From CAYTES01 sp964436935 (lineage in GTDB: Bacteria; Patescibacteriota; Gracilibacteria; UBA1369; UBA12473), in contig CAYTES010000079.1 in the NCBI GenBank assembly GCA_964436935.1, forward strand, positions 1 to 5,305: a DNA stretch of 5,305 nucleotides. The letters are read 5' to 3'. Positions 4,394-5,305 of this stretch are shown here, piece by piece. The notes beneath the pieces are model-generated. The model saw nothing but the letters and a program-made list of their open reading frames with translations. It had not been told where the DNA came from and made no database searches. Position 1 is the stretch's first letter, and each line of letters begins with the position of its first letter. The translations under genes were made by a program, and so were the position numbers.

Positions 4394-5164
4394 TTACTCT
4401 GCTTTAACTTCAACAAAACACGCTGTGCCACCCGGAATTTCACCACTAATTTCTCTTAGCCCAGGCAAAGCATTTAGCTTGGATGTAAAATGCCAAGTTC
4501 CGGCAGGGGCAGGAACATAATTTTTCTCAACCAAATCAACCGCGTCATTGGGGCTGGAAACCACTTTGAAGTCCTCATTAATCAATACTTTTTCTGAATA
4601 CGTGCCGTCCTCTTTTATGCGTGACGAATCAATGGCATCTTTGGGCAAACATATTTCTTTTGACATATTTAAAGTTACAGCCCATTTATTCACATGGAAT
4701 GCTCCACGGCTAACTTTTGCGGTTCCTTCAAAGTAAAGCGTCTGAATGAGTGGGTGTCTTTTATCATCGTCAACGGATGCGAAATCAGTATATCCTATAA
4801 TACTTACGGTACTTACGGTACTTCCGTTATTCACAAAATCCCATATTGTTGGAGCTTTTTTTCCTTTTTCTACCTTAGGTCGTACCACATATCCTTTCCG
4901 CTCAAGAAATTTTAAACTATTTTCTATTGATTCTTTCGGTTCTTCTGGATTCTTATCATCTGTATCATCATCCTGCCTGCCAACAAGAACATACCCCGTC
5001 GGTAATTCCTCGCATACGGGGCTCGAAATTAGGTTCGCGTCATCATTAACATACCCATCCCCATCTTGATCAAGTATATATACGCCGTAATTTGGTGATC
5101 CGATGCTCGGGTTAGCATCATCACAGTCGTCACTAAAGGATTCAGCAGCTAAATCAGCAGGCAA
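4394..5164 (-). CDS. MopE-like surface protein, paralogue of the adjacent lipoprotein, 5'-truncated
   Basis: The frame from a TTG at 5164 gives 256 residues, but it stays open without any ATG up to a TAG at 5255-5257. Residues 13-22 (DCDDANPSIG), 29-38 (YILDQDGDGY), Cys51 and LPTGYV (54-59) form a MopE-like metal-binding motif, followed by a cysteine-less second copy (DDDTDDKNPEEPKESI). Residues 79-256 match the unrecognised C-terminal domain of the downstream lipoprotein: SIE..L..L..KGYVV, YFEGTAKVSRGAF, KWAVTLN, ICLPKD and GTW. All four cysteines (14, 51, 172, 249) have counterparts there. The neighbour's signal peptide and TSP3 repeat are missing, and no export signal can be found in any upstream extension. 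I think this is a 5'-deleted copy, possibly not expressed. A genuinely short gene with a TTG start is the alternative. No Shine-Dalgarno site is visible. Confidence 0.65.
   Translation of the reverse strand: MPADLAAESFSDDCDDANPSIGSPNYGVYILDQDGDGYVNDDANLISSPVCEELPTGYVLVGRQDDDTDDKNPEEPKESIENSLKFLERKGYVVRPKVEKGKKAPTIWDFVNNGSTVSTVSIIGYTDFASVDDDKRHPLIQTLYFEGTAKVSRGAFHVNKWAVTLNMSKEICLPKDAIDSSRIKEDGTYSEKVLINEDFKVVSSPNDAVDLVEKNYVPAPAGTWHFTSKLNALPGLREISGEIPGGTACFVEVKAE
4802..4828. repeat. Nine-base tandem microrepeat inside the paralogue
   Basis: ACTTACGGT occurs twice in tandem (4802-4810, 4811-4819) and is followed by an imperfect third unit, ACTTCCGTT (4820-4828). On the coding strand it encodes a repeated Ser-Thr-Val (STVSTVS, about residues 115-121). 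The length is a multiple of three, so copy-number changes keep the frame. Confidence 0.7.
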
Positions 5165-5257
5165 TAATTCTGGATTTTCAATCCTTAAACGGAAGACCTG
5201 TATTTGGGTTAATAAATAAAAAGGATTTATTTGAGATTGTTCATTACTATTACACTA

Positions 5258-5305
5258 GTGTCCCGTTAAGTTAGAGGAGAGGCAATTGATTAGGACTAGC
5301 CCTTT
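5258..5305. mobile_element. Possible end of an insertion element at the window edge
   Basis: Immediately beyond the stop that interrupts the truncated paralogue lies GTGTCCCGTTAAGTTAG (5258-5274), whose look recalls the terminal inverted repeats of insertion sequences. The palindrome ACACTAGTGT (5252-5261) spans the junction. No transposase is visible because the window ends. The call rests on position at a gene break and general resemblance, so it is tentative. Confidence 0.25.

Overview
This is a bacterial window of about 5.3 kb with a run of ten Ns at 1944-1953, so it is part of a draft or scaffolded assembly. It carries six protein-coding units, all ending in TAA. No rRNA, tRNA, CRISPR array or complete mobile element is visible. 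The only gene that points to core metabolism is murI (glutamate racemase), so the organism builds peptidoglycan. Two features suggest an uncultured bacterium, possibly in the Patescibacteria range: genes mostly lacking Shine-Dalgarno sites, with a probable leaderless murI, and calcium-binding surface lipoproteins built from thrombospondin type 3 and MopE-like repeats. That placement is a weak inference. The standard genetic code fits all reading frames.

Layout. (1) 2-628, plus strand: the C-terminal part of an unrecognised protein whose 5' end lies outside the window. (2) 639-1406, minus strand, convergent with it: a two-transmembrane K+-channel-like protein with a cytosolic helical N-terminal region and an atypical selectivity filter, behind a recognisable sigma70-type promoter. 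(3) 1407-1743: a divergent intergenic region with several short inverted repeats. (4) 1744-1899, plus strand: a 51-residue membrane-hairpin protein with the only strong Shine-Dalgarno site in the window, followed by a terminator-like hairpin that contains the N gap. (5) 1900-2192: no gene, but a perfect 24-bp palindrome with flanking direct repeats, nested in a larger imperfect inverted repeat, followed by a promoter abutting murI. (6) 2193-3020, plus strand: murI. (7) 3048-4307, minus strand: a complete lipoprotein with a TSP3 repeat, a MopE-like motif and an unrecognised C-terminal domain. (8) 4394-5164 (open frame to 5254), minus strand: a paralogue of that lipoprotein lacking its signal peptide and TSP3 part. 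It is followed at the right edge by sequence that could be the end of an insertion element.

Working together. The two minus-strand paralogues are a tandem duplication and probably belong to one surface-protein locus; the upstream copy looks broken. MurI is convergent with them, 27 bp apart, and has no functional tie to them. The channel and the small membrane protein are divergently placed and both membrane-associated, but nothing visible shows that they cooperate. The points most worth a second look are the small membrane protein, the palindromic element before murI, the misplaced assembly gap, the channel filter, and the conserved four-cysteine architecture of the paralogous lipoproteins.
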